Assembly: GCA_002415485.1 (NCBI GenBank)
Contig: DHYU01000060.1
Location: 10,121-74,120, forward strand
Length of the DNA stretch: 64,000 nucleotides
Reading direction: 5' to 3'
Source: Proteobacteria bacterium UBA5122
Lineage (GTDB): Bacteria; Pseudomonadota; Gammaproteobacteria; Tenderiales; Tenderiaceae
Each line of letters starts with the position of its first letter. The stretch's first letter is position 1. Under the pieces are notes generated by a model. The model saw only the letters and a program-made list of their open reading frames with translations. It ran no database searches and was not told where the DNA came from. A program made the translations under genes and the position numbers. Positions 18,186 to 25,511 of the stretch are shown here, one piece after another.

Positions 18186-18983
18186 TTACTTTGTGAACGT
18201 CAGCGTGATGCTGCCGAGGCCACCGTATTCCAGTGTGAACTCGTGATCAGGCAAGACCTCATGTACTCCTGCAAATGAACCGGTGATGACGACCTGTCCG
18301 GCCTCAATGCCGATGCCACGTTCGCGCAGAAAGTTGGCCAGCCACAGCACGGGCAGAATCGGGCCTTGATTCGGATGTGTGCCCTTGAAGGTCTTGGTTC
18401 CGCCCTGGCTCAGAGTGAACTCGATCCCGGTTGCATCAATGGCCTTTGCCTTCGGAATCTCCGGGCCGAGGTACAGGCCCTGGTTGAAGAGGCAGTCGGC
18501 CAGGTTTTCCAGATAGCTGATCTCTTCCGTACCGGCATATCGGTTTTCGATCAGTTCGAGCGCCATGTGGGTGCTGCCGATGGCGGCGATGATTTCATCA
18601 TCACTGTATGCGCTGTCGCGTGGGGGCAGGGCATGGGCAAAACGAAAGCCGATCTCGGGCTCGATTCGGCAGACGCCTTTTTCCAGCCGGATCGGGCAGG
18701 GGGATAGGCGATGTACGTCATCGGAGAAGATTGGCGCCACGTTCAGTCGATCACCGGCCGGTAATACAGTCTTCCAGCCACCGACACGCGCACCTCTGAT
18801 CTCGCTCATGATCTGAATGCTGGCCTGTTGGATTTTTAGTGCGTCTTGCGTCGTCTCTGGCCGCAGCTGTTGCGGCAGGCGGTCTCGATTACTGGTGTGG
18901 CGGCGGTTGATCAAATATACGGCGGCGGTGTTGATGTGGTCGGTATTCATCTGGAGATCATCCTCGGCGATAAGGCGCGCCAT
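18186..18983 (-). CDS. 2-keto-4-pentenoate hydratase-like (FAA hydrolase fold) enzyme
   Basis: The 265-residue protein matches the MhpD/2-oxopent-4-enoate hydratase group of the fumarylacetoacetate-hydrolase superfamily. It has the GRRHTSNRD-like start (NRRHTSNR), a central EPEIGFRF segment with metal-ligand glutamates, and a VITGSFAGVHE ending. Such enzymes hydrate dienols in meta-cleavage pathways of aromatic compounds. No other meta-cleavage gene is nearby, so the true substrate is open. I chose ATG 18983 over 19019 by family length; neither has a strong ribosome site. It is convergent with the sigma-54 activator. Confidence 0.75.
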   Translation of the reverse strand: MARLIAEDDLQMNTDHINTAAVYLINRRHTSNRDRLPQQLRPETTQDALKIQQASIQIMSEIRGARVGGWKTVLPAGDRLNVAPIFSDDVHRLSPCPIRLEKGVCRIEPEIGFRFAHALPPRDSAYSDDEIIAAIGSTHMALELIENRYAGTEEISYLENLADCLFNQGLYLGPEIPKAKAIDATGIEFTLSQGGTKTFKGTHPNQGPILPVLWLANFLRERGIGIEAGQVVITGSFAGVHEVLPDHEFTLEYGGLGSITLTFTK

Positions 18984-19077
18984 GTTACCGCTGCTGTGAT
19001 TGGAATTAAAACATCTCAATCGATCGCTATTCCCTTTTCTGTGTCTAGGGTTGTTCCGTAGGCGCAGTGGTCACGAT

Positions 19078-19097
19078 ATTTCGTGGCAGTACGAAAT
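19078..19097. promoter_or_regulatory. Dyad upstream of sigma-54 promoter, candidate enhancer site
   Basis: ATTTCGT and ACGAAAT form a perfect 7-bp inverted repeat around six bases. Its centre is about 105 bp before the -24 element at 19192, the usual distance for sites bound by sigma-54 activators. Binding by the activator encoded at 16261-18045 is an inference. Confidence 0.4.
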
Positions 19098-19191
19098 GCC
19101 GTGTCATATTTTGTTGGCCTTGTCGCGGTGATCCCTTTTTGTCCATCGATAACCAACTGTAATCCTTTGGAATATCTCGTTCTCGATGTGG

Positions 19192-19208
19192 TTGGCACGC
19201 TGTTTGAT
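19192..19208 (+). promoter_or_regulatory. Sigma-54 (-24/-12) promoter
   Basis: TTGGCACG, four bases, then TTGAT fits the sigma-54 consensus YTGGCACG-N4-TTGCW in 12 of 13 positions, with exact ten-base spacing between the GG and the -12 dinucleotide. The only mismatch is A for C at about position -12. Transcription should begin near 19217-19220. A sigma-54 activator gene lies just upstream. Confidence 0.6.
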
Positions 19209-19218
19209 ACAGCCTCGG

Positions 19219-19357
19219 TACATGCGTTGAATTGCGTATGTGTTTGTAAGAGAAGTTACCGTAAGTCCGACGGTCATTCACATGACCACCCAGGCGGTCC
19301 TGTCCGAGTCTCAATGCCGCCGATTTAAACGGGGACCAGATTGTCCCCGTTCTTTTT
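19219..19357 (+). ncRNA. Candidate small RNA under sigma-54 control
   Basis: About 140 nt lie between the predicted sigma-54 start point and a Rho-independent terminator. Three stem-loops can be drawn: 19221-19240 (seven pairs, two wobble), 19272-19287 (six pairs, loop TCAC) and the terminator. No convincing reading frame lies inside. The layout recalls Qrr small RNAs of vibrios, which also pair with a sigma-54 activator gene, but no sequence relation is claimed. The alternative is an attenuated leader of the membrane-protein operon that starts 35 bp later. Confidence 0.4.
19328..19357 (+). terminator. Rho-independent terminator before the channel operon
   Basis: A perfect 9-bp stem AACGGGGAC/GTCCCCGTT with a six-base loop is followed by C and six T residues on the plus strand. 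No plus-strand gene ends upstream of it; the nearest one ends at 18045. It must therefore stop a transcript that begins in this intergenic region. Confidence 0.8.
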
Positions 19358-19391
19358 TGACGGGTAACGCGCATTGACGAGAGGAGGATGT

Positions 19392-19814
19392 ATGAGTCGG
19401 GTGATGGTGCCGCGCAAAACCGACTGGGGGCGTTTGCTGGTGGCGATGGCGGTGGGTTGCGCCATGATCCATTTCGGTGGCGTGCTGTTGGATGTGCGCC
19501 TCGAGTATTACTACGGTCTCGATACGTTTAACTGGTTTTGGGGCTTTCAACTCTATCTGGTGCCGTTCATCACTGGGGTGGTGATCGGTTTGATCTATGG
19601 CTATGGCGCGAAGTGGATCGCGCACTTCCCGCCGTTGATTGTACTCACACTGTGCATTCTGGAGACCATGTATCTGCGTGGCCTGCCGGAGGATACCTTG
19701 ATGACGCCGCTCGGCTGGTGGGGGTTTTTCGTGATTCTGGCGATGGAGTTTTGTGCCTTCGGTGGCGTGATTGGTGAGTTGTACAACAAGCGGTTTGGTT
19801 ATCACCGTTATTAA
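19392..19814 (+). CDS. Four-helix membrane protein of unknown function
   Basis: The 140-residue product has four hydrophobic helices and little else, with short charged ends (start MSRVMVPRKTDWGR, end NKRFGYHRY). I do not recognise a family. The ATG at 19392 follows GAGGAGG, so it was chosen over the longer TTG-started reading. The gene begins 35 bp after a terminator and is the first of four same-strand genes with small gaps (38, 1 and 5 bp). It may therefore be an accessory subunit of the ExbB-like channel encoded next. Confidence 0.7.
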   Translation: MSRVMVPRKTDWGRLLVAMAVGCAMIHFGGVLLDVRLEYYYGLDTFNWFWGFQLYLVPFITGVVIGLIYGYGAKWIAHFPPLIVLTLCILETMYLRGLPEDTLMTPLGWWGFFVILAMEFCAFGGVIGELYNKRFGYHRY

Positions 19815-19852
19815 AAAAATAAAGATGTTGTTTGTAGTCTGGGGGAGTGTGA

Positions 19853-20836
19853 GTGCCTAAACGTACGTTTTTGCTTTGGTTGCTGTGGGTGATGGTGGCT
19901 GTGTGGGTGTATTTCTCGTTCTACGACGATACCGATGTCTGGTCGTTTGTTGAGCATGATCAGAGTCGTATGACCTGGTTGATCATCGGCATGTTTGTCT
20001 TTGGTGTGCTGTTGAGCTTGGTCTTGTGTATTCGAGTATCGTTGGAATCGGCGCGTTGTTCTGCGGTCACTGCAATGGCGCGGGATGGTGGTTTGTTTGC
20101 ACTCAAGCTGGATCGGCCACGGCGCAAGGTCGATCGTTTTTTTCGTGCCTTGCGTACCACCATTAATGGTGATGGTCAGGCCGATATCGACCAACTCCTA
20201 CGCACGGAGTTTGCCGCCTATGAGCGCAGCAGCAACAACGTGGAACTGATCGGCACCTTACTAGTAACGATGGGTCTGATCGGTACCGTGATGGGCCTGA
20301 CGTTGACGCTGGCGGGCCTGACCGGTTCACTCGATGCGCTGGGGCAGGATCAGGAAGAAATGCTCAACAGTCTGCGCCAGGCCATGGGCGGGATGAGTAC
20401 TGCGTTTTACACCACATTACTGGGGGCTGTCCTGGGCGGCATTTTGTTGCGGGTGTTTGCGCAGATCACGCTCAATGGCATTGAGGATGTCTACGACAAG
20501 ATGATGCAAACCTGCCTGGTGTATTGCTCTGCCGATTATAAAAAAGATATTTCGGCTGACGTGCGTGCACTGAATAAAGAACTGGAAATCCTGGATACCA
20601 AGATTCAATACCTGCAGACCAGTTTTGTCGGTTCGGCCCATGCCTTCAGTTCCTTTCGTGATGAGGTGCGTCGTTTAACGGTAGGTGATCAGGGCAACGA
20701 GGGTGAGTCGTTGCAGGCCTTGATTACCCAGCATCGTCAATACTGCGACACACTGCGTGAAGAGATGCGTTTGGTGTATGCACTGAACCGGCCGTGGTGG
20801 GTACGCTTCATGAGTCTGCTGCCGGGAGGCAAATAA
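19853..20836 (+). CDS. MotA/TolQ/ExbB-family proton-channel protein
   Basis: The 327-residue protein starts at GTG behind GGGGGAG. It has two N-terminal helices (about 6-24 and 40-62), a cytoplasmic region, then the conserved channel helices near 132-155 (LIGT...MGLIGTVMGL) and 182-204 (STAFYTTLLGAVLGGIL). The threonine- and glycine-rich faces are as in ExbB and TolQ. A C-terminal cytoplasmic stretch of about 110 residues looks helical and is longer than in ExbB. It should form an ion-conducting ring around the helix of the next protein, whose start is 1 bp after its stop. Confidence 0.88.
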   Translation: MPKRTFLLWLLWVMVAVWVYFSFYDDTDVWSFVEHDQSRMTWLIIGMFVFGVLLSLVLCIRVSLESARCSAVTAMARDGGLFALKLDRPRRKVDRFFRALRTTINGDGQADIDQLLRTEFAAYERSSNNVELIGTLLVTMGLIGTVMGLTLTLAGLTGSLDALGQDQEEMLNSLRQAMGGMSTAFYTTLLGAVLGGILLRVFAQITLNGIEDVYDKMMQTCLVYCSADYKKDISADVRALNKELEILDTKIQYLQTSFVGSAHAFSSFRDEVRRLTVGDQGNEGESLQALITQHRQYCDTLREEMRLVYALNRPWWVRFMSLLPGGK

Positions 20837-20837
20837 G

Positions 20838-21620
20838 ATGCTGGCGCGGCGTAGGCGGGGCACGGCCAATGTGCACGAGAGTTTTTCGGATGTGGCCTTG
20901 TTGATGCTGGCAACCTTTGTCTTTTTGCTGGTCGCGATCATTATCACTGCGCGCATGCAAGAGGGCGACAACAGCCCGTTGTTGAAGCAGAACAATGCCG
21001 ACATGGCCGAAACTATCAAAAGTCTGCAAGCCGAGAACGAACGTTTATACGCAGAGCGCGAGCAGCAGTACACGGTGGATGCAGAAGAACAGATCGATGA
21101 AGTGTTGAAGATGGTGGGCTTGGATTCAGCCAGTGGGCGTAAAGACTTTGATGTCTTCATCAATGGCCTCAAGGATATTCCCGGTGACGATATTCATTTG
21201 GTCATCGATGCCACTGGTTCCATGCATGGCGCGGCGACATTCATGGTGCCGCTGCTGCGCGTGATTGTGATTCGCACCGGAAAAAAAATGGCGGCGCTGA
21301 CCTGGTTTTCAGACAACACCTCAGAGACGTATACCGGCAGCATGGGAGAGGTGTTCGATAGTTTTATGAATGGCGCGCCGTTTTTTGGCAGTGATGAAAC
21401 CATAGGTGCGGCCTTTACGCGGGTAGGTGAGATGTCGCCCGTGCCAGGGGCCTACATCATGCTGGGTGACGAGCCATCGGATGATGATATCTACTACGAC
21501 AAGATAGAGGCGCCAGTCTTTCCCATCGCGATTGGACGCTCTGATCCCAATACTCACTGGGAATACGGGCAGTTGGCCGAGAAGACCGGCGGCAAATTGT
21601 TACAACTGAGATTCGAGTAG
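20838..21620 (+). CDS. ExbD/MotB-like helix fused to a von Willebrand factor A domain
   Basis: The 260-residue protein has an arginine-rich cytoplasmic end, one membrane helix at about 18-38 starting SDVALLML, and a coiled coil around 55-75. A VWA domain follows from about 117, with IDATGSM as the metal-ion site (D124, T126, S128) and GDEPSDD as a later acidic loop. Asp18 sits where ExbD and MotB carry their proton-binding aspartate. ExbD or TonB-type endings are absent; a VWA domain replaces them. It probably turns ion flow into movement of the VWA domain in the periplasm. Confidence 0.82.
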   Translation: MLARRRRGTANVHESFSDVALLMLATFVFLLVAIIITARMQEGDNSPLLKQNNADMAETIKSLQAENERLYAEREQQYTVDAEEQIDEVLKMVGLDSASGRKDFDVFINGLKDIPGDDIHLVIDATGSMHGAATFMVPLLRVIVIRTGKKMAALTWFSDNTSETYTGSMGEVFDSFMNGAPFFGSDETIGAAFTRVGEMSPVPGAYIMLGDEPSDDDIYYDKIEAPVFPIAIGRSDPNTHWEYGQLAEKTGGKLLQLRFE

Positions 21621-21625
21621 TTACG

Positions 21626-22054
21626 ATGCGAAACAGATACTGGTCCATAATATTGGTGATGATTTTTGGCGGGATTGTGGGCACAGGCTGCACCGAGTTT
21701 CCAAAGGAAGAAAATGCGAAACTCACAGCTAGCCAGTTTTTCCAGATGAGGCGCGATGGGAATATTGAAGAAGCATTGAATATGTTTCGCAAAGAGGCCG
21801 AGCGCCCGGGATATTGGCGGTCTCATCTGGAACATATAGAGCAGCAGCTCGGTGTGCCCGTGGCCTACGAGTTAAAATACGTGGTGGCCAATACCCGTTA
21901 TCGAAGTCGAATTTTTACCCTGGACTATTCAGTGCATTATCCGAACAAACGTATCGCAACCGAAACTTTGACCTTGTTTAACGACGGCGAAGACATGCGT
22001 CTGCAAGTGATCGCCCACGAGATCATTGCGCCGGATTTTAAATCGCTTTATTAA
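21626..22054 (+). CDS. Small lipoprotein of the channel-VWA operon
   Basis: The 142-residue product has a signal peptide ending VGTGC, a plausible though not canonical lipobox. The mature part has a TASQFFQMRRDGNIEEALNM helix and a mixed-strand ending, the general look of small DUF4019-like or NTF2-like lipoproteins; the family is not certain. It starts 5 bp after the VWA gene, so it is likely a partner of that complex at the outer or inner membrane. Its stop overlaps the convergent methyltransferase gene by 4 bp. Confidence 0.65.
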   Translation: MRNRYWSIILVMIFGGIVGTGCTEFPKEENAKLTASQFFQMRRDGNIEEALNMFRKEAERPGYWRSHLEHIEQQLGVPVAYELKYVVANTRYRSRIFTLDYSVHYPNKRIATETLTLFNDGEDMRLQVIAHEIIAPDFKSLY

Positions 22055-23301
22055 GCCTCATTCTTCACCATCGCCGCGGCAAAGAAGCCATCGGTTTGAT
22101 GCAGGTGCGGATAGAGTTTGAGATAGTCGCCCATCTCCAGCTCGACCTTGGGCAGCGCCTCTGCAACGGGTAGCAGACGAAAGTCCGGGTGTTTGGCCAG
22201 AAAGGCCTGCACGATGTCTTCGTTTTCCTCTTGCAATAAAGAACAGGTGGCGTAGACCAAACGACCGCCGGGCTTTAATAAATGCGCAGCCGATTCCAGG
22301 ATTGAGGCCTGTTTGACATTTAATTCGGCGACAGCCTTGGCGGACTGGCGAAATTTCAGATCAGGATTGCGGCGCAGTGTGCCCATGCCGGAGCACGGCG
22401 CATCAATCAGCACGCGATCAATCTTGCCATTGAGGCGTTTGATGCGCATGTCGTGTTCGTCGTTGATCAGGATGGTGGAGATATTCGATACGCCTGAGCG
22501 CTTCAAACGGGGCGATAGATTTTTCAGGCGTTTTTCTGCGACATCCAGCGCGTAGACGCGGCCACGGTTGGCCATCGCCGAGGCCAACAATAATGTTTTG
22601 CCACCGGCCCCGGCACAGAAGTCGACGACCATCTCGCCACGCTTGGCGCCGACCAACAGACCGAGCAGTTGGCTGCCTTCGTCCTGCACCTCCAGCTGGC
22701 CATCCACAAATAGCGGGTGATCTTTGAGCTGTACCTTCTTGCCGAGTCGGATGCCGATTTCGGAATAGGGCGTTGCCTCGGCGTCGACGCCTTCGTCGGC
22801 GAACTGGGCCAGGATCTTTTTACGTTTACCCTTGAAGGTGTTGACGCGCAGATCGAGCGGTGCCGCCTGTTGCAAGGCCTGGCCGAGTGCGATGAGGTCG
22901 GCCTCCGGCCAGTCCAGTTTGTCGATCACCCACTGCGGCAGCTCGGCCTGTTGCGAAAGGCTCAGCGCCGGTGTGCGGCCCTTGAGTTCGGTGGCCAGGG
23001 TTTGTTCCTTGTCGTTCAGCAGTTCGCTGATCTCGCGCAGGTTGTGGCCGCGCAGGCGCAGCAGTGCGGCAATGGCCAGATTGCGTGGTGTCGGCTGGCT
23101 GGGTTCGAGGATGGCGCACAGCCAGTAATAGCGGCGCAGCACGGCATAGACCGTCTCGCTGATCAGTTGGCGGTCACGTGCCCCCAGCTTGCGCTGCTGG
23201 CGGAAGAAGGCCGACATCACAGCGTCGGCAGGGTGTTCAAAGCTCAGGACCTGGCTCAGGGCCTCGATCAGGCCGTGGAATTGTGGGGTGGTGATCGCCA
23301 T
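22051..23301 (-). CDS. RsmB/NOP-family RNA cytosine-5 methyltransferase
   Basis: The 416-residue protein has an N-terminal NusB-like helical region (about 1-150) and a Rossmann methyltransferase domain. The SAM site is VVDFCAGAGGKTLL, the catalytic motif IV is DAPCSGMG and motif VI is YATCSLL. The two cysteines are the catalytic and releasing residues of m5C RNA methyltransferases. RsmB (16S C967) is the closest well-known relative, but other members modify different sites, so no symbol is given. The gene is divergent from argG across a 170-bp promoter region. Confidence 0.88.
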   Translation of the reverse strand: MAITTPQFHGLIEALSQVLSFEHPADAVMSAFFRQQRKLGARDRQLISETVYAVLRRYYWLCAILEPSQPTPRNLAIAALLRLRGHNLREISELLNDKEQTLATELKGRTPALSLSQQAELPQWVIDKLDWPEADLIALGQALQQAAPLDLRVNTFKGKRKKILAQFADEGVDAEATPYSEIGIRLGKKVQLKDHPLFVDGQLEVQDEGSQLLGLLVGAKRGEMVVDFCAGAGGKTLLLASAMANRGRVYALDVAEKRLKNLSPRLKRSGVSNISTILINDEHDMRIKRLNGKIDRVLIDAPCSGMGTLRRNPDLKFRQSAKAVAELNVKQASILESAAHLLKPGGRLVYATCSLLQEENEDIVQAFLAKHPDFRLLPVAEALPKVELEMGDYLKLYPHLHQTDGFFAAAMVKNEA

Positions 23302-23425
23302 CGGGAATCGTTTCGCAGTCGGACAGGAGGCGCATTATCGCCGATTCGGGGCGGCGGCCCAAGGCCGATTCTGGGGGGGAGGCCTGAAATCCGTATCGCC
23401 CCTCTGTTTTGCCGGCGATTCAGGC

Positions 23426-23431
23426 TATAAT
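23426..23431 (+). promoter_or_regulatory. Perfect -10 hexamer of the argG promoter
   Basis: TATAAT lies 39 bp before the argG ATG. The matching -35 position holds only a weak hexamer (around 23403-23409), so the promoter is probably helped by an activator or relies on its strong -10. I saw no clear ARG box. Confidence 0.5.
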
Positions 23432-23470
23432 TGCGCCCCTTTCCCCTAACCTATTTCTGAGATCTCGTTT

Positions 23471-24703
23471 ATGCCCAACAAACAAGACATCAAAAAAGTC
23501 GTCCTGGCCTACTCCGGTGGTCTGGATACCTCCATCATCGCCAAGTGGCTGCAAGTGGAATACAACTGCGAAGTTGTGACCTTCACCGCTGACATCGGTC
23601 AGGGCGAAGAGCTGGAGCCTGCCCGCGCCAAGGCCGAGGCGATGGGCATCAAGGAGATCTACATCGAAGACCTGCGTGAAGAATTCGCGCGTGATTTCGT
23701 CTTCCCCATGTTCCGCGCCAATGCGATCTATGAGGGCGAGTACCTGCTCGGCACCTCGATTGCACGGCCGCTGATCGCCAAACGTCTGGTTGAGATCGCG
23801 CAGATGACCGGCGCGGACGCCATTTCACACGGCGCGACCGGGAAGGGTAACGACCAGGTGCGTTTTGAGATGGGCGCCTATGCGCTGATGCCGGGCGTGC
23901 ACGTGATTGCACCGTGGCGTGAGTGGAGCCTGAGCTCGCGTGAATCGCTGATGAAGTATGCCGAAGAACACGGCATCCCGATCGATTACAAAAAACAAAG
24001 CAAAAAATCGCCATACTCGATGGACGCGAATCTGCTGCACATCTCCTATGAAGGTGATCAGCTGGAAGATCCATGGGTCGAGGCCGAGGAAGACATGTGG
24101 CGTTGGACCGTGTCGCCAGAGGCGGCGCCTGACAAGGCCACCTATGTCGAGCTGACCTATCAGCGTGGTGACATCGTCGCCATCAACGGCCAGGCCATGT
24201 CGCCGGCGCAGGTGATGGAATATCTGAACAAGGTGGGCGGTGAGAACGGTATCGGTCGCGCCGACATCGTTGAAAATCGTTATGTGGGCATGAAGTCTCG
24301 CGGCTGTTATGAGACCCCTGCGGGCACGATCATGATCAAGGGCCATCGCGCGATTGAATCACTGACACTGGACCGTGAAGCGGCGCACCTGAAAGATTCG
24401 ATCATGTCCAAGTACGCCGAGCTGGTCTACAACGGTTACTGGTGGTCACCTGAGCGCCGTATGCTGCAATCGCTGATCGATGCCTCACAAGAGAACGTGA
24501 ATGGCGAAGTGCGTCTGAAACTGTACAAGGGCAATGTCTACGTTGCCGGCCGCAAGTCTGACACCGATTCGTTGTTTGATGTGCGCATTGCGACCTTCGA
24601 AGACGATGCCGGCGCCTATGATCAAAAAGACGCGGCAGGCTTTATCAAGCTGAACGCCCTGCGTCTGCGTATCGCAGCGCGTAAGCGTGGCAACCGTTCA
24701 TAA
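23471..24703 (+). CDS. argG: Argininosuccinate synthase
   Basis: The enzyme joins citrulline and aspartate using ATP in arginine synthesis. The 410-residue product has the pyrophosphatase-type ATP loop [10 protein letters not shown] near its start, [15 protein letters not shown] and the [11 protein letters not shown] segment, all typical of ArgG. The length is normal for the bacterial group. The start is the only ATG in a good position. No other arg gene is adjacent; ppnP follows after 18 bp and may share its transcript. Confidence 0.97.
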   Translation: MPNKQDIKKVVLAYSGGLDTSIIAKWLQVEYNCEVVTFTADIGQGEELEPARAKAEAMGIKEIYIEDLREEFARDFVFPMFRANAIYEGEYLLGTSIARPLIAKRLVEIAQMTGADAISHGATGKGNDQVRFEMGAYALMPGVHVIAPWREWSLSSRESLMKYAEEHGIPIDYKKQSKKSPYSMDANLLHISYEGDQLEDPWVEAEEDMWRWTVSPEAAPDKATYVELTYQRGDIVAINGQAMSPAQVMEYLNKVGGENGIGRADIVENRYVGMKSRGCYETPAGTIMIKGHRAIESLTLDREAAHLKDSIMSKYAELVYNGYWWSPERRMLQSLIDASQENVNGEVRLKLYKGNVYVAGRKSDTDSLFDVRIATFEDDAGAYDQKDAAGFIKLNALRLRIAARKRGNRS

Positions 24704-24721
24704 GAGTTTGGAGTAAAGAAC

Positions 24722-25030
24722 ATGGAATATAAAAACGCGACCATCAAACATCAGGCCAATGTCTATCACGATGGCAAGGTTACCAGCCGTTCCATTGTCA
24801 CCGCTGAAGGTGAGATGAAGACACTGGGCATCATGTTGCCCGGTACCTTCCGTTTCTCGACCGGTGCGCCGGAAGTGATGGAAGTGACCCAAGGCAGCTG
24901 CCGCGTCAAATTGGCCGATAGCCAGGACTGGAGCGAGTATCAATCGGGTGAAAGCTTCGACGTGCCCGGTAACTCACACTTTGATATCGAAGTGGATCAG
25001 ATCCTGGATTACATCTGTCACTTTAAATAA
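24722..25030 (+). CDS. ppnP: Pyrimidine/purine nucleoside phosphorylase (cupin type)
   Basis: The 102-residue cupin matches PpnP (formerly YaiE/DUF1255), with [27 protein letters not shown] and the late [12 protein letters not shown] strand. PpnP splits a broad range of nucleosides with phosphate, releasing base and ribose 1-phosphate. Size and motif order agree fully with the family. It starts 18 bp after argG, so co-transcription is likely, although the two functions are not obviously linked. Confidence 0.93.
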   Translation: MEYKNATIKHQANVYHDGKVTSRSIVTAEGEMKTLGIMLPGTFRFSTGAPEVMEVTQGSCRVKLADSQDWSEYQSGESFDVPGNSHFDIEVDQILDYICHFK

Positions 25031-25035
25031 AATTT

Positions 25036-25110
25036 TTACCGCCAAGGCCGCGAGGTCGCACGAAGAAAAAGAGATTTTACTTTGTGTGTCTTCGTGGCCT
25101 TTGTTGTTTT
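25036..25110. repeat. Dispersed intergenic repeat, first copy
   Basis: The left part (TTACCGCCAAGGCCGCGAGG and following) aligns with the complement of 44261-44300 at roughly 24 of 30 positions, differing mostly by transitions. The right part (CTTCGTGGCCTTTG) is a partial inverted copy of the left. It resembles the ACCGC-AAGG type hairpin elements of environmental proteobacteria. It fills the gap between ppnP and gloA and may end the upstream transcript. Confidence 0.55.
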
Positions 25111-25124
25111 TAAAGGAGCTATTT

Positions 25125-25508
25125 ATGCGCTTACTGCACACTATGGTCCGCGTTGGCAATTTGCAAACGTCGATCGAGTTTTATACTGAAGTTTTGGGTA
25201 TGCGCCTGCTAAGGCAGAAAGACTATCCCGATGGCCGTTTTACGCTGGCCTTTGTCGGTTACGGTGAAGAGGCGGATACCGCCGTGATTGAACTGACGCA
25301 TAACTGGGATACCGATCGTTATGACCTGGGTAATGGTTATGGCCACATCGCGATTGGTGTCAGTGACATCTACGCCATGTGTGATGAGATCAAACGCCGT
25401 GGTGGCAACGTGACGCGCGAACCGGGGCCGATGAAACACGGCAGCAGCGTGATTGCGTTTGTGACGGACCCGGATGGTTACAAGATCGAACTGATCCAGC
25501 GCGCCTAA
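25125..25508 (+). CDS. gloA: Lactoylglutathione lyase (glyoxalase I)
   Basis: This 127-residue enzyme isomerises the methylglyoxal-glutathione adduct to S-lactoylglutathione. The start [20 protein letters not shown], the metal ligands in the vicinal-oxygen-chelate fold (His5, a Glu in VIELTHNW, the His in YGHIAIGV and the final Glu in YKIELIQ) and the size fit GloA closely. ATG 25125 follows AAAGGAG. Glutathione is made by gshA and gshB elsewhere in the window, so the pathway is supported. Confidence 0.95.
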   Translation: MRLLHTMVRVGNLQTSIEFYTEVLGMRLLRQKDYPDGRFTLAFVGYGEEADTAVIELTHNWDTDRYDLGNGYGHIAIGVSDIYAMCDEIKRRGGNVTREPGPMKHGSSVIAFVTDPDGYKIELIQRA

Positions 25509-25511
25509 GGG

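Noticed and set aside
19045..19374. Small frames on both strands in the gap before the channel operon (109 codons minus, 81 codons plus)
   Set aside because: Neither has a ribosome site or protein-like text; the promoter, stem-loops and terminator explain the region better as a non-coding RNA.
19392..22054. Zorya-type anti-phage system
   Set aside because: The ExbB/ExbD-like pair is there, but the OmpA-like domain of ZorB and the ZorC/ZorD or ZorE effectors are absent; the partner domain is VWA.
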